In this document: in pieces, positions 8,300-15,788 of the stretch | How the letters are laid out: each line of letters begins with the position of its first letter | How positions within the stretch are numbered: position 1 is the first letter of the stretch | Source: JAVBNN01 sp031551525 | GTDB taxonomy: Bacteria; Bacillota; Negativicutes; Acidaminococcales; JAISLQ01 | Direction of reading: 5' to 3' | DNA length: 21,740 nt | NCBI GenBank assembly: GCA_031551525.1 | Contig: JAVBNN010000046.1 | Location: 1-21,740, forward strand | The notes under the pieces: generated by a model | Databases searched by the model: none | Seen by the model: only the letters and a program-made list of their open reading frames with translations | What the model was told of the DNA's origin: nothing | Program-made: the position numbers and the translations under genes

Positions 8300-11200
8300 C
8301 GTCTTCACCCGCCTCTTTGGCAAACCGGCACACCGAAATACCCGGACAATAAGAAGGGCAACCATCCGCCGGCTGTGGCGGAAACTGCCCGTGCGCTATT
8401 TTTTCTATCAGTTGCGCCAGGCTGTCCTGAAAGAGACCACGCCAGTATTCCCACTCTACGGGCAGCTGTTTTTGCTTGCCGAAAACCGTCTTGGCAAAAC
8501 CAAGCGTTTTTTCACCTTCACCTAGCCAAAAACCGCTTCCCCGTTTGGCTTTTTCCACTGAAAAATAGCCCCCGCCCAGCGGTGGGCCCCAAAACTCATC
8601 CAACGCCAGAAGATAGACCGGTATCTGTATGTCCAGCCCTTTGAATACCGCGTCCCTTTTCGGTATATTCTTTGTTTTATAGTCTGTGACAAACCATTGT
8701 TCTCCATTGCTGTCTATCCGGTCGATCCGCCCTCGCAGCCTGGCCCCGCCCGGCAGGAATAGTGCCCCGTCCGCTTGTCCGAACTCCCATTCCAGCTGTA
8801 CCGGATAAAAACCGTTTTTTTGCTGGCAGGCAACCTCCTCGCACAGCCATTTGTGCAGTTTATCCAACATACTCGCACATTCCAGCGCCGTCAGGTAGGT
8901 ATTTTTCAAGCGGCCTTGCGTCATATATTCAGCCACAGTTGCTTCGAACACCTCATCGAGCGCTCCGGTCAAGTCTTGCATCTTCTCCCCGGACAGCGAA
9001 TGCCCAAGGAAAGGCTGTAGGAAGCGTTTCAGGCACTCGTGATAAAGGGTCCCTTTTACGTCAGCGGCCATATTAGCGCCGCTTTCCTGCCAATCATGCC
9101 CACGCCAGATATATTCCAGCAAAAAACGGAACGGACAGGCGGCGTATACCTCCAGCATACTGGCATTCAACGGTTGCGCCAAGCGCTCATGCAAAAGGTC
9201 AAGAAGCGAAGTCCTCTCTAAAAATCCGTCGTAAGTCCCTGTGCGTTTTGGCAATTCGCTACCGGCGCGCCAGAAAAAATCCTTGCCCAGATAGCCAGCC
9301 AGCCAGTCCTCTTCTCTTTCCGCCAAACCCCCGGCTGTCTGTCCGGCCAAATAAGCCGCCAATATTTCCTCTGAAACAAGCGACTGCACTGCTGGTAAAA
9401 CTTCCCGCGCCTCCCGCTCTTTGATTTTTAAAGTCGGCATGATAGCCATTATTTCGTCAATATAAGAAGACAGTAACTCGCCGTCCGTAATACTAAAGGA
9501 CAGCCACATTGTTTCCCGGGCCGCTGCCAGGGAAGAAGCAAAAAACAGCCGGTCTTCTTCAGTCAGGTGCACCGTATCGGCCAAAACACCGACCATCGAA
9601 AGGTTTTTCCTCTCCACGTCGCTATACAGCCAATTTTCCGCCTCCAGGCGGGGGAAGTCTCCTTCTTTTAAACCAAATATATACACATAGGAAGCGGAAA
9701 GACCCGCTACATCGGAGGCCTCCACTACACGCACCCCGCCCCTGTCCCCTGGGCTGTTTATAGACATTTCGGCCATTTTTTGCGCAAGCGTTGCCGCATA
9801 GCGCCCGGCCGGCAACCTGGTTTCCCTTTCGCCAGCCCGTTTATATAAGTCGGCCAACTCTTTGAGGGCGTCACTCATTTTTTTATGCGTTTTCAATAAC
9901 AGGCCAAGCTGCGCAAGGTCGAGTACGCCAGCCCGATAGAGAGCGCCAAACTTTTCCGGCAAGGAGAGGTAGTCTAAAAAACCTTGCAAATAATCTTTGT
10001 ATTCCTCTACCGTACCCTGACGCGGACAGCTGGAAATAAAACGGAACAGTTCATCAATCTCCGCCGCTCCGGCCTCAGGAGCCAGACGTTTTTTCATGAG
10101 CAGCCGCGCTTCTTGAACTGTCACATAAAACTCGCTGTCTAGCGCCTCTTTTGCCTGTTCGCCCAAAATCGCCGAGCAGCCGTTAAAAGCAAGTGAAGAA
10201 AACAGTCTGCCCAGCGCATTGCGTGTGTTTCCTGCTGCCGCCTGTAAAAAATCGACCAGTAAATGGGCGAGCGGCTGATGATATAACTTCACGCTGTCCG
10301 GCAGGCTCACGGGTACTCCGGCCAGCAAAAATTCCCGCCTTAGCCCTGGATAAAGCGAAAGATTGCGCACCACCAGTAAAAAATCCTCTGCTTGTGCGCC
10401 GGCCAGTATTTTCTTTTTGACATCAGCCGTTATTTCCTGCATTTCCTGGCGCCGGTTGGCAAATTTCCAGACATTTATCTGCTCTGTATTTTCCGGCATT
10501 TTTTCGCCGCCGGTAAACAGTCGCGTACACAATGTCCGCAACAGGTTCGTTGTTACAGTTTCATCAAAAATATCTATTTTGTTTAAGCCGATACCCAATA
10601 ATTCTTCGTAAGTTTTACGCGAGGCAGCGTATGCTTCCCCCTCCGGCCTGTACACCAGTCCGATATCCACTTCGCAGCGAGAAGCCAGCGCCCTGACCAG
10701 TGCAACCTGCAAAGTGGTCAAAACAGCAAAATCGCTGATATATACCTTCTTCCAGGGCAGTTCAAATGCGCCGCTGCGTAAGACTTCGGCAGCTTTAGCC
10801 AGAGCGCTCTCCATATCCAGGAGGCCGTGCGTCTCCATAAAATTGCTGTATCCCCTATATGTCAGCAATATTTCACGGTCTTTTGCCCTGATTGCCCCGT
10901 TGCCCGACAGGGCGGCCAAAGCGGACGAAAGGTCGTCCGGCCGCACACCCGAGCGGGCCATTTCCCGTAACAGCGAGGCCAGCGATTCTGCCAAACCTGT
11001 GCTTTGTGAAAAACCACCAAAAAACTCTAACCGGCCCATTTCCTGCATCTTTTCCAACATGCTGGCAATTATGATGCGCTGCCCGGCGGGCGGCATAGGA
11101 CTGGCAAATACCCCGGCCAGCTTTAATATGGCTTTCGCCAGAAAAGAAAAGTCGCCCGCCAAAAGCCCTTGTTCCTCCGCGGCATTTATAAAAGTCCGCG

Positions 11201-11309
11201 AAGGCAACACAAATATAGCCTGGCCGTTTTTATAGCCACGCTCTTTATATTCTTCGATAAAATGTTCCCGCCGCGTCTCGCCCAGCGGCAAGCAATACAG
11301 TGTTCCCAT
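8292..11309 (-). CDS. addB: ATP-dependent nuclease subunit B (AddB)
   Basis: This 1005-residue protein is placed directly before addA, the standard addBA order. The C-terminal nuclease shows GRIDRID (D863), VTDYKTK (D876, K878) and QIPVYLLALDEF. The Fe-S cysteines are Cys725 (AACPFRF), 984, 988 and 994 (GCPSYCPGISVC); the CxxxC spacing is one residue longer than the CxxC of B. subtilis AddB. The N-terminus, where B. subtilis has GRSGSGKT, reads CLPLGETRREHF and has no Walker A, so this subunit should not hydrolyse ATP. In the family, AddB supplies the second nuclease and recognises Chi. The ATG at 11309 has AGGTGG upstream; a CATAAT -10 candidate lies near 11330, but its -35 is weak. Confidence 0.92.
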   Translation of the reverse strand: MGTLYCLPLGETRREHFIEEYKERGYKNGQAIFVLPSRTFINAAEEQGLLAGDFSFLAKAILKLAGVFASPMPPAGQRIIIASMLEKMQEMGRLEFFGGFSQSTGLAESLASLLREMARSGVRPDDLSSALAALSGNGAIRAKDREILLTYRGYSNFMETHGLLDMESALAKAAEVLRSGAFELPWKKVYISDFAVLTTLQVALVRALASRCEVDIGLVYRPEGEAYAASRKTYEELLGIGLNKIDIFDETVTTNLLRTLCTRLFTGGEKMPENTEQINVWKFANRRQEMQEITADVKKKILAGAQAEDFLLVVRNLSLYPGLRREFLLAGVPVSLPDSVKLYHQPLAHLLVDFLQAAAGNTRNALGRLFSSLAFNGCSAILGEQAKEALDSEFYVTVQEARLLMKKRLAPEAGAAEIDELFRFISSCPRQGTVEEYKDYLQGFLDYLSLPEKFGALYRAGVLDLAQLGLLLKTHKKMSDALKELADLYKRAGERETRLPAGRYAATLAQKMAEMSINSPGDRGGVRVVEASDVAGLSASYVYIFGLKEGDFPRLEAENWLYSDVERKNLSMVGVLADTVHLTEEDRLFFASSLAAARETMWLSFSITDGELLSSYIDEIMAIMPTLKIKEREAREVLPAVQSLVSEEILAAYLAGQTAGGLAEREEDWLAGYLGKDFFWRAGSELPKRTGTYDGFLERTSLLDLLHERLAQPLNASMLEVYAACPFRFLLEYIWRGHDWQESGANMAADVKGTLYHECLKRFLQPFLGHSLSGEKMQDLTGALDEVFEATVAEYMTQGRLKNTYLTALECASMLDKLHKWLCEEVACQQKNGFYPVQLEWEFGQADGALFLPGGARLRGRIDRIDSNGEQWFVTDYKTKNIPKRDAVFKGLDIQIPVYLLALDEFWGPPLGGGYFSVEKAKRGSGFWLGEGEKTLGFAKTVFGKQKQLPVEWEYWRGLFQDSLAQLIEKIAHGQFPPQPADGCPSYCPGISVCRFAKEAGEDDE

Positions 11310-11382
11310 AGGCCACCTGTTTATAGATTATGCTTTGTTTTAAATTCGCCTTGAAAAATGTTTTTTCCTGCTTTGAAAAATA

Positions 11383-11450
11383 GCGGGCCCGCACTGCTCG
11401 CCCCTAACCAAAGGCAATGCTTGGCGTAGGGATGAGCCGTGCGAGTCCGC
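11383..11450. repeat. REP-like imperfect inverted repeat, probable bidirectional terminator
   Basis: The left arm is 11383-11406 and the right arm 11427-11450, 24 nt each. They match at 19 of 24 positions as inverted copies, around a 20-nt loop that contains a smaller CCAA/TTGG dyad. The left end is itself the perfect palindrome GCGGGCCCGC. T-rich runs follow on both sides: TATTTTT on the minus strand after 11383 and GTTTTTATTT on the plus strand after 11450. It could therefore end the nth operon. The GC-rich, G:U-tolerant arms with CCCTA/TAGGG near the loop resemble dispersed REP/MITE-like palindromes, and a RAYT gene lies at 15308. Only one copy is seen in this window. Confidence 0.6.
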
Positions 11451-11454
11451 GTTT

Positions 11455-12084
11455 TTATTTAGTCTTATCAGCAGAAATGCACAAGTCCGCTACGATACAT
11501 TCTCTGCACAGGGGTTTTCTCGCCTTACAGACCAGCCGCCCATGCCAGATCAGCCAGTGATGGGCTTCACTCCAGTCTTTTTTCGGGATCAGTTTCATCA
11601 GTTCCTGCTCGGTTTTTACCACGTCCACTCCACTGGCCAGCTTCAAACGCGCGCTCACTCGAAAAACGTGCGTGTCCACCGCCATGGCCGGAACACCAAA
11701 GCCCTGACTGAGCACTACATTGGCCGTTTTGCGCCCCACGCCCGGCAGTTCCAGCAGTTCTTCCAGTGTCCCCGGTACCTGGCCGCCGTGGTGTTCGAGC
11801 AATATACGGCAGGTAGCCAGGATGTTTTTCGCCTTGGCGTGAAAAAGGCCGCAGTCATGAATGAGTTCTTCCAACTTTTCCTGCGACAGCTTGGCCATAG
11901 CTTTTGCCGTTCCGCATTTGGGAAAAATGCGTTCTGTTATGATATTCACCCGTTTATCGGTACACTGCGCGGACAGTATGACTGCGATAAGAAGTTCGAA
12001 GGGATTGTTGTAGTGAAGGGCGCTGGCCGATCCTTTATATTTTTCCGCCAGCCTGCCCAGTATCTCTTTTTGCCGCTTGTCCAT
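11455..12084 (-). CDS. nth: Endonuclease III
   Basis: The protein has 209 residues, typical for Nth (E. coli 211). The helix-hairpin-helix is LPGVGRKTANVVLS (113-126), with the catalytic Schiff-base lysine K119. The second catalytic residue D137 is in AVDTHVFRV. The C-terminal 4Fe-4S cluster loop is C-X6-C-X2-C-X5-C (Cys186, 193, 196, 202). It removes oxidised pyrimidines and cuts at the resulting abasic site in base excision repair. Its ATG at 12084 shares one base with the stop of the UPF0210 gene (TGATG), so it is the last gene of a three-gene operon. The REP-like hairpin downstream probably ends transcription. Confidence 0.96.
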   Translation of the reverse strand: MDKRQKEILGRLAEKYKGSASALHYNNPFELLIAVILSAQCTDKRVNIITERIFPKCGTAKAMAKLSQEKLEELIHDCGLFHAKAKNILATCRILLEHHGGQVPGTLEELLELPGVGRKTANVVLSQGFGVPAMAVDTHVFRVSARLKLASGVDVVKTEQELMKLIPKKDWSEAHHWLIWHGRLVCKARKPLCRECIVADLCISADKTK

Positions 12085-13448
12085 CAGTTGGTCAAACTTC
12101 GTATCGGCGCGGGGATGCGCCCGCCGCGCGCGATGAATTTATCCGCGCTGAATTTATTGACCGGCATGACCGGACAATGTCCGAGAAGTCCGCCAAATTC
12201 CACCTTGTCGCCGGGTTTTTTCCCGGGTACAGGTATTATCCTGACCGCGGTGGTCTTGTTGTTTATCATGCCGATAGCCGCTTCGTCTGCGATAATGGCG
12301 GAAATGGTGGCCGCCGAGGTATCGCCAGGCACGGCTATCATATCAAGGCCCACCGAACATACGCAGGTCATAGCCTCGAGTTTTTCGAGTGTCAGGCTGC
12401 CGCGTTCCACTGCGGCGATCATGCCGGCGTCCTCGCTGACCGGAATAAACGCTCCGGACAGGCCACCAACATAGCTTGACGCCATCAGTCCGCCTTTTTT
12501 CACCGCGTCGTTCAGTATGGCCAAGGCCGCCGTGGTGCCCGGCGCGCCGCAGCTCTCGATGCCCATCTCTTCAAGGATATAGGCGACGCTATCGCCGACT
12601 GCCGGAGTAGGCGCGAGCGACAGGTCTATGATGCCAAATTGGGTGTTCAAGCGTTTGGCCGCTTCCTGGGCTACCAGCTGGCCGACACGGGTGATCTTGA
12701 AAGCGGTCTTTTTAACGATCTCGGCCACTTCGCCAAAATCCGCACCCCGGGCGCTTTCGAGTGCGTGCTTTACCACTCCGGGGCCGCTGACGCCTACGCT
12801 CACCACTGTTTCCGGCTCGCCGATACCGTGAAAGGCTCCTGCCATAAAGGGGTTGTCCGTCACTGCGTTACAGAATACTACCAGCTTGGCACAGGCTATG
12901 GCGTCACGCTCGGCGGTCTTTGCGGCGGCAGTTTTGATGGTCTCGCCCATCATGCGCACCGCGTCCATATTTATCCCGGCTTTGGTCGAGCCGATGTTTA
13001 CTGAGGAACATACTATATCGGTAGTGGCAAGTGCTTCCGGGATAGAGTCGACAAGTATGTGATCGCCCTTGGTATATCCTTTGTCGATAAGCGCGGAAAA
13101 ACCGCCGATGAAGTCCACGCCGACCGTTTTGGCCGCTTTGTCGAGCGCGGCGGCCAGCGGTACGTAGCTGTCTGTCCGGCAGCTCTCGCCGACTATGGCG
13201 ATAGGTGTGACGGAAATGCGCTTGTTGATGATAGGCACGCCGTATTCGCTTTCTATCTCCCCGCCTACCCGCACCAGGTGTTCGGCGCGGCGGGTTACCT
13301 TGTCATAGATATTTTGCGCGGTCTTTTTTATATCCGCGTCCGCACAGTCACGCAAGCTGATACCCATGGTGATCGTCCTGACATCGAGATTGTTTTCCGC
13401 TATCATGCGGTTAGTTTCAAGGATGTCTTTTATGTTGAAGGTAAACAT
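12084..13448 (-). CDS. UPF0210 / PFL-family (DUF711) protein
   Basis: The 454-residue protein matches the DUF711/UPF0210 family in length and in conserved stretches: TITMGISLRDCAD near the start, FIGGFSALIDKGYTKGD (about 113-129), SVNIGSTKAGINMDAV, GVSGPGVVKHALE, DLSLAPTPAVGDSVA and the C-terminal GLLGHCPVMPVN. The fold is related to glycyl-radical (pyruvate formate-lyase-like) barrels, but the biochemical role is unknown. The start ATG at 13448 has an excellent AAAGGAGG. It is coupled to nth downstream and lies 11 bp after the ACT-domain gene. The ACT-UPF0210 pair is a recurrent neighbourhood in Firmicutes, which suggests a ligand-sensing partner. Confidence 0.9.
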   Translation of the reverse strand: MFTFNIKDILETNRMIAENNLDVRTITMGISLRDCADADIKKTAQNIYDKVTRRAEHLVRVGGEIESEYGVPIINKRISVTPIAIVGESCRTDSYVPLAAALDKAAKTVGVDFIGGFSALIDKGYTKGDHILVDSIPEALATTDIVCSSVNIGSTKAGINMDAVRMMGETIKTAAAKTAERDAIACAKLVVFCNAVTDNPFMAGAFHGIGEPETVVSVGVSGPGVVKHALESARGADFGEVAEIVKKTAFKITRVGQLVAQEAAKRLNTQFGIIDLSLAPTPAVGDSVAYILEEMGIESCGAPGTTAALAILNDAVKKGGLMASSYVGGLSGAFIPVSEDAGMIAAVERGSLTLEKLEAMTCVCSVGLDMIAVPGDTSAATISAIIADEAAIGMINNKTTAVRIIPVPGKKPGDKVEFGGLLGHCPVMPVNKFSADKFIARGGRIPAPIRSLTN

Positions 13449-13459
13449 TTTTTCCTCCT

Positions 13460-13729
13460 TTAAATGCGGTGCATGGCGTTAAATATGTCTTCATGCTGGA
13501 CTTTTATATCTACGCCCATTTTTTCGCCTTCCGTCTTCAAAACACCCTGCAGTTCCTTAAGGCTGACAGTTGCCTTGCTGATATCGGCCAGCATGACCAT
13601 GTTGAAATAACCCTCAAGGATATTCTGGTTGATGTTGAGGATGTTCACACCGTACGCGGCCAATTGTCCGCTGACCATGGCGATGATGCCTACCCTGTCT
13701 TTACCCACTATCGTCAAAACTACCTGCAT
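13460..13729 (-). CDS. ACT domain protein, UPF0237 family
   Basis: The 89-residue protein is a single ACT domain: VLTIVGKDRVGIIAMVSGQL at the start, then YGVNILNINQNILEGYFNMV, the pattern of UPF0237/GcvR-like small ACT proteins. ACT domains bind amino acids or similar small ligands and signal to partner proteins. No DNA-binding or enzymatic part is present. The ATG at 13729 has AAGGAG about eight bases upstream. It is the first gene of the operon with UPF0210 and nth, so it may regulate or sense for the UPF0210 protein; that role is inferred from context only. Confidence 0.92.
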   Translation of the reverse strand: MQVVLTIVGKDRVGIIAMVSGQLAAYGVNILNINQNILEGYFNMVMLADISKATVSLKELQGVLKTEGEKMGVDIKVQHEDIFNAMHRI

Positions 13730-13767
13730 GTCACCACTCCTTAATTTAGCTACTCTTTAATTACTAA

Positions 13768-13795
13768 ATTCTAGCATAAATAACTCAAAATACAA
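13768..13795 (-). promoter_or_regulatory. Promoter for the ACT-UPF0210-nth operon
   Basis: On the minus strand, TTGTAT (13795-13790) and TAGAAT (13773-13768) are 16 bp apart, and TG precedes the -10 (TGCTAGAAT, an extended -10). Distance to the ACT start codon is about 38 bp. It is back-to-back with the carboxyltransferase promoter. Confidence 0.55.
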
Positions 13796-13815
13796 AATAT
13801 AAACAAATATTCTCC

Positions 13816-13845
13816 TTGCGTATATATGACGGTATTGTTTATAAT
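13816..13845 (+). promoter_or_regulatory. Promoter for the carboxyltransferase gene
   Basis: TTGCGT (13816-13821) and a perfect TATAAT (13840-13845) are separated by 18 bp, about 67 bp upstream of the ATG at 13913. The first -35 base lies only 20 bp from the divergent promoter, so the two may influence each other. Confidence 0.55.
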
Positions 13846-13912
13846 TAGAAACATATTGGGATGTAATAAACGTTTGTAAAATAGTAAAAGAAAACCATGG
13901 AGGAAAGCAATA

Positions 13913-15271
13913 ATGGAAATTGTAAAAAAACCTGCAAAAATAATGGAAACCGTATTGCGCGACGGCCACCAGTCCCTGGCCGCCACCCGCATGAGAGCCA
14001 GCGACATGGTCGAAGAGCTCGAGCTGCTCGATGACGTAGGGTATCACGCCCTGGAGTGCTGGGGCGGCGCTACATTTGACTCCTGTCTGCGTTTTCTCGA
14101 TGAAGACCCCTGGGAACGCCTGCGCACCATGAAAAAACACTGCAAGAAAACCCCCCTGCAAATGCTGCTGCGCGGACAAAATATACTCGGCTACAACCAC
14201 TACTCAGACGACGTGGTTGAAGAGTTTGTCGACCGCTCGGTCGCTAACGGCATAGATATTATCCGTATATTTGATGCCCTCAATGACGTTCGGAACCTCG
14301 AATGCGCCATGCGGGCCGCAAAAAAAGCCGGTGCCCACGTACAGGGCGCGCTGGTCTATACCATCAGCCCGTACCACAAACCGGAAAACTTCCTGCAGGT
14401 GGCCAAAGAACTGGTCGAGCTCGGCGCAGACTCCATCTGCATAAAGGATATGTCAGGCCTGATGGCGCCTTATGACGCCTATGACCTTATCAAGACGCTC
14501 AAAGAAAGTATCAGTCTGCCTGTCCAGCTGCACACCCACTACACCAGCGGCATGGGCAGCATGACTTACCTCAAGGGCATAGAGGCCGGCGTTGACGTCA
14601 TTGACTGTGCGCTCTCTCCTTTCGCGCTCGGCACCAGCCAACCCTGCACCGAGTCGATGGTAGCCGCCTTCAAAGGCACGCCTTATGACACCGGTATAGA
14701 CCCCAAAAAACTCGCCCCGCTGGCTCGTTACTTCAAAAAAGTAAAAGACTCTTTGGGCCAAGATTTCAAGATAAACACCAACATCCCCATCGACCCGGAA
14801 GTGCTCACTTTCCAGATACCGGGCGGCATGCTCTCCAATCTCCTCAACCAGATGAAAGAACAAGGCGTGGCCGATAAATACCAGGATATGCTCGAAGAAA
14901 TGCCCCGCGTGCGTGCAGATGTCGGCTATCCCCCGCTGGTCACACCTTCCAGCCAGATCGTCGGCACCATGGCCGTTATGAACGTCATGCTGGGTGAACG
15001 CTATAAAATGATCCCGCGCGAGATAAAAGATATGGTGCGCGGTAAATACGGTCGCCTGCCCGGCCCGATCAACCCCGAGCTAAAAGCCAAAGTGCTGGCC
15101 GAAGGTGAAACTGTCATCGACCACCGTCCGGCTGACGATATCCCGCCGCAACTGGAAAAATTTACAAAAGAACTGGCTGAAAAAGGCTATCCCAACGCCA
15201 GCCGCGAAGACATACTATCCTATGCATCCTTCCCAGACGTCGCGCTGGAGTTCTTCAAAAAGAACAGATAA
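13913..15271 (+). CDS. Biotin-dependent carboxyltransferase subunit (OadA/PycB/transcarboxylase-5S-like) without biotinyl domain
   Basis: The 452-residue protein is a TIM-barrel carboxyltransferase. Metal-site motifs are METVLRDGHQSLAATRMR (D17), the carboxylated lysine in CIKDMSGLMAP (K178) and LHTHYTSGMG (H207, H209). The conserved helical post-barrel region ends with KYGRLPGPINPE and the residues to KKNR. Full OadA or PycB proteins continue with a Pro/Ala linker and an MKM biotinyl domain; here translation stops before it, so a separate biotin carrier is needed. The family moves CO2 between oxaloacetate/pyruvate and biotin, which in Negativicutes serves the succinate-propionate route or Na+-pumping decarboxylation. 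No partner subunits are adjacent. ATG at 13913 has GGAGGAAAG. It could be oadA-, pycB- or 5S-like; the sequence does not decide. Confidence 0.88.
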   Translation: MEIVKKPAKIMETVLRDGHQSLAATRMRASDMVEELELLDDVGYHALECWGGATFDSCLRFLDEDPWERLRTMKKHCKKTPLQMLLRGQNILGYNHYSDDVVEEFVDRSVANGIDIIRIFDALNDVRNLECAMRAAKKAGAHVQGALVYTISPYHKPENFLQVAKELVELGADSICIKDMSGLMAPYDAYDLIKTLKESISLPVQLHTHYTSGMGSMTYLKGIEAGVDVIDCALSPFALGTSQPCTESMVAAFKGTPYDTGIDPKKLAPLARYFKKVKDSLGQDFKINTNIPIDPEVLTFQIPGGMLSNLLNQMKEQGVADKYQDMLEEMPRVRADVGYPPLVTPSSQIVGTMAVMNVMLGERYKMIPREIKDMVRGKYGRLPGPINPELKAKVLAEGETVIDHRPADDIPPQLEKFTKELAEKGYPNASREDILSYASFPDVALEFFKKNR

Positions 15272-15275
15272 AACC

Positions 15276-15302
15276 AAAAACCGGGCTTCTGGCCCGGTTT
15301 TT
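15276..15302. terminator. Strong intrinsic terminator, probably bidirectional
   Basis: The 11-bp perfect stem AAAAACCGGGC / GCCCGGTTTTT has the loop TTCTG and begins five bases after the carboxyltransferase stop. The A-run on the left gives a U-tract for the minus strand too, so it can also end the RAYT transcript, whose stop is at 15308. Confidence 0.92.
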
Positions 15303-15307
15303 ATTTG

Positions 15308-15769
15308 TCATGTATCGTAGTAACCGTCATTTTCCCACTGTTGGGGGTTGCTGTCGATATACATCCATATATCCTGATATTCTTTTTCGCTCTTCACCGC
15401 ATGGTTGTTGGCGGTTTTTTGCCAGATAGGCCCTCCTGCCCTGCTATTTACCCTGCCTTTCAGGGCGTTGACCACAGCCGCTATGGACAGTCCCGCGGCG
15501 CCGACTGGGCGGGACAGCAAAAGGTGTATGTGGTTGGGCATGATGACGTATTTGTCTACCTGTACGCCTTTATGCAGCTCCGCCACCTCAAGAATGGCAG
15601 TATTTACTATATTGCCGATATCCGACAGCTTATAGTTTTCCCATAGATCCGCCGGACGGCGCACCGGCCCGCCTTTGGTCTTTTCCCAAAGGATTTGTTT
15701 GCGGTCTTTTATGCAGGCTGTAATAAAATAAATCTTTTTCTGTCCTTGTTCTTCGGGTTTGCTGCCCAT
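15308..15769 (-). CDS. REP-associated tyrosine transposase (RAYT, Y1/HUH superfamily)
   Basis: The 153-residue protein is a Y1_Tnp (IS200-like) domain: YFITACIKDRK at the start, HUH motif VIMPNHIHLLL (H80, H82) and the RAYT hallmark YIDSNPQQWEND, where Y137 is the probable nucleophile and N141 matches the residue four positions later in the catalytic helix. RAYTs are domesticated relatives of IS200/IS605 transposases that nick and join DNA at REP palindromes; they are normally single-copy and not flanked by inverted repeats. The ATG at 15769 has GGGAGG seven bases upstream; a TTG at 15775 would be too close. It starts 19 bp after the kinase gene and may be read from that promoter. Confidence 0.9.
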   Translation of the reverse strand: MGSKPEEQGQKKIYFITACIKDRKQILWEKTKGGPVRRPADLWENYKLSDIGNIVNTAILEVAELHKGVQVDKYVIMPNHIHLLLSRPVGAAGLSIAAVVNALKGRVNSRAGGPIWQKTANNHAVKSEKEYQDIWMYIDSNPQQWENDGYYDT

Positions 15770-15788
15770 AGCCAAACCTCCCTTGCCA

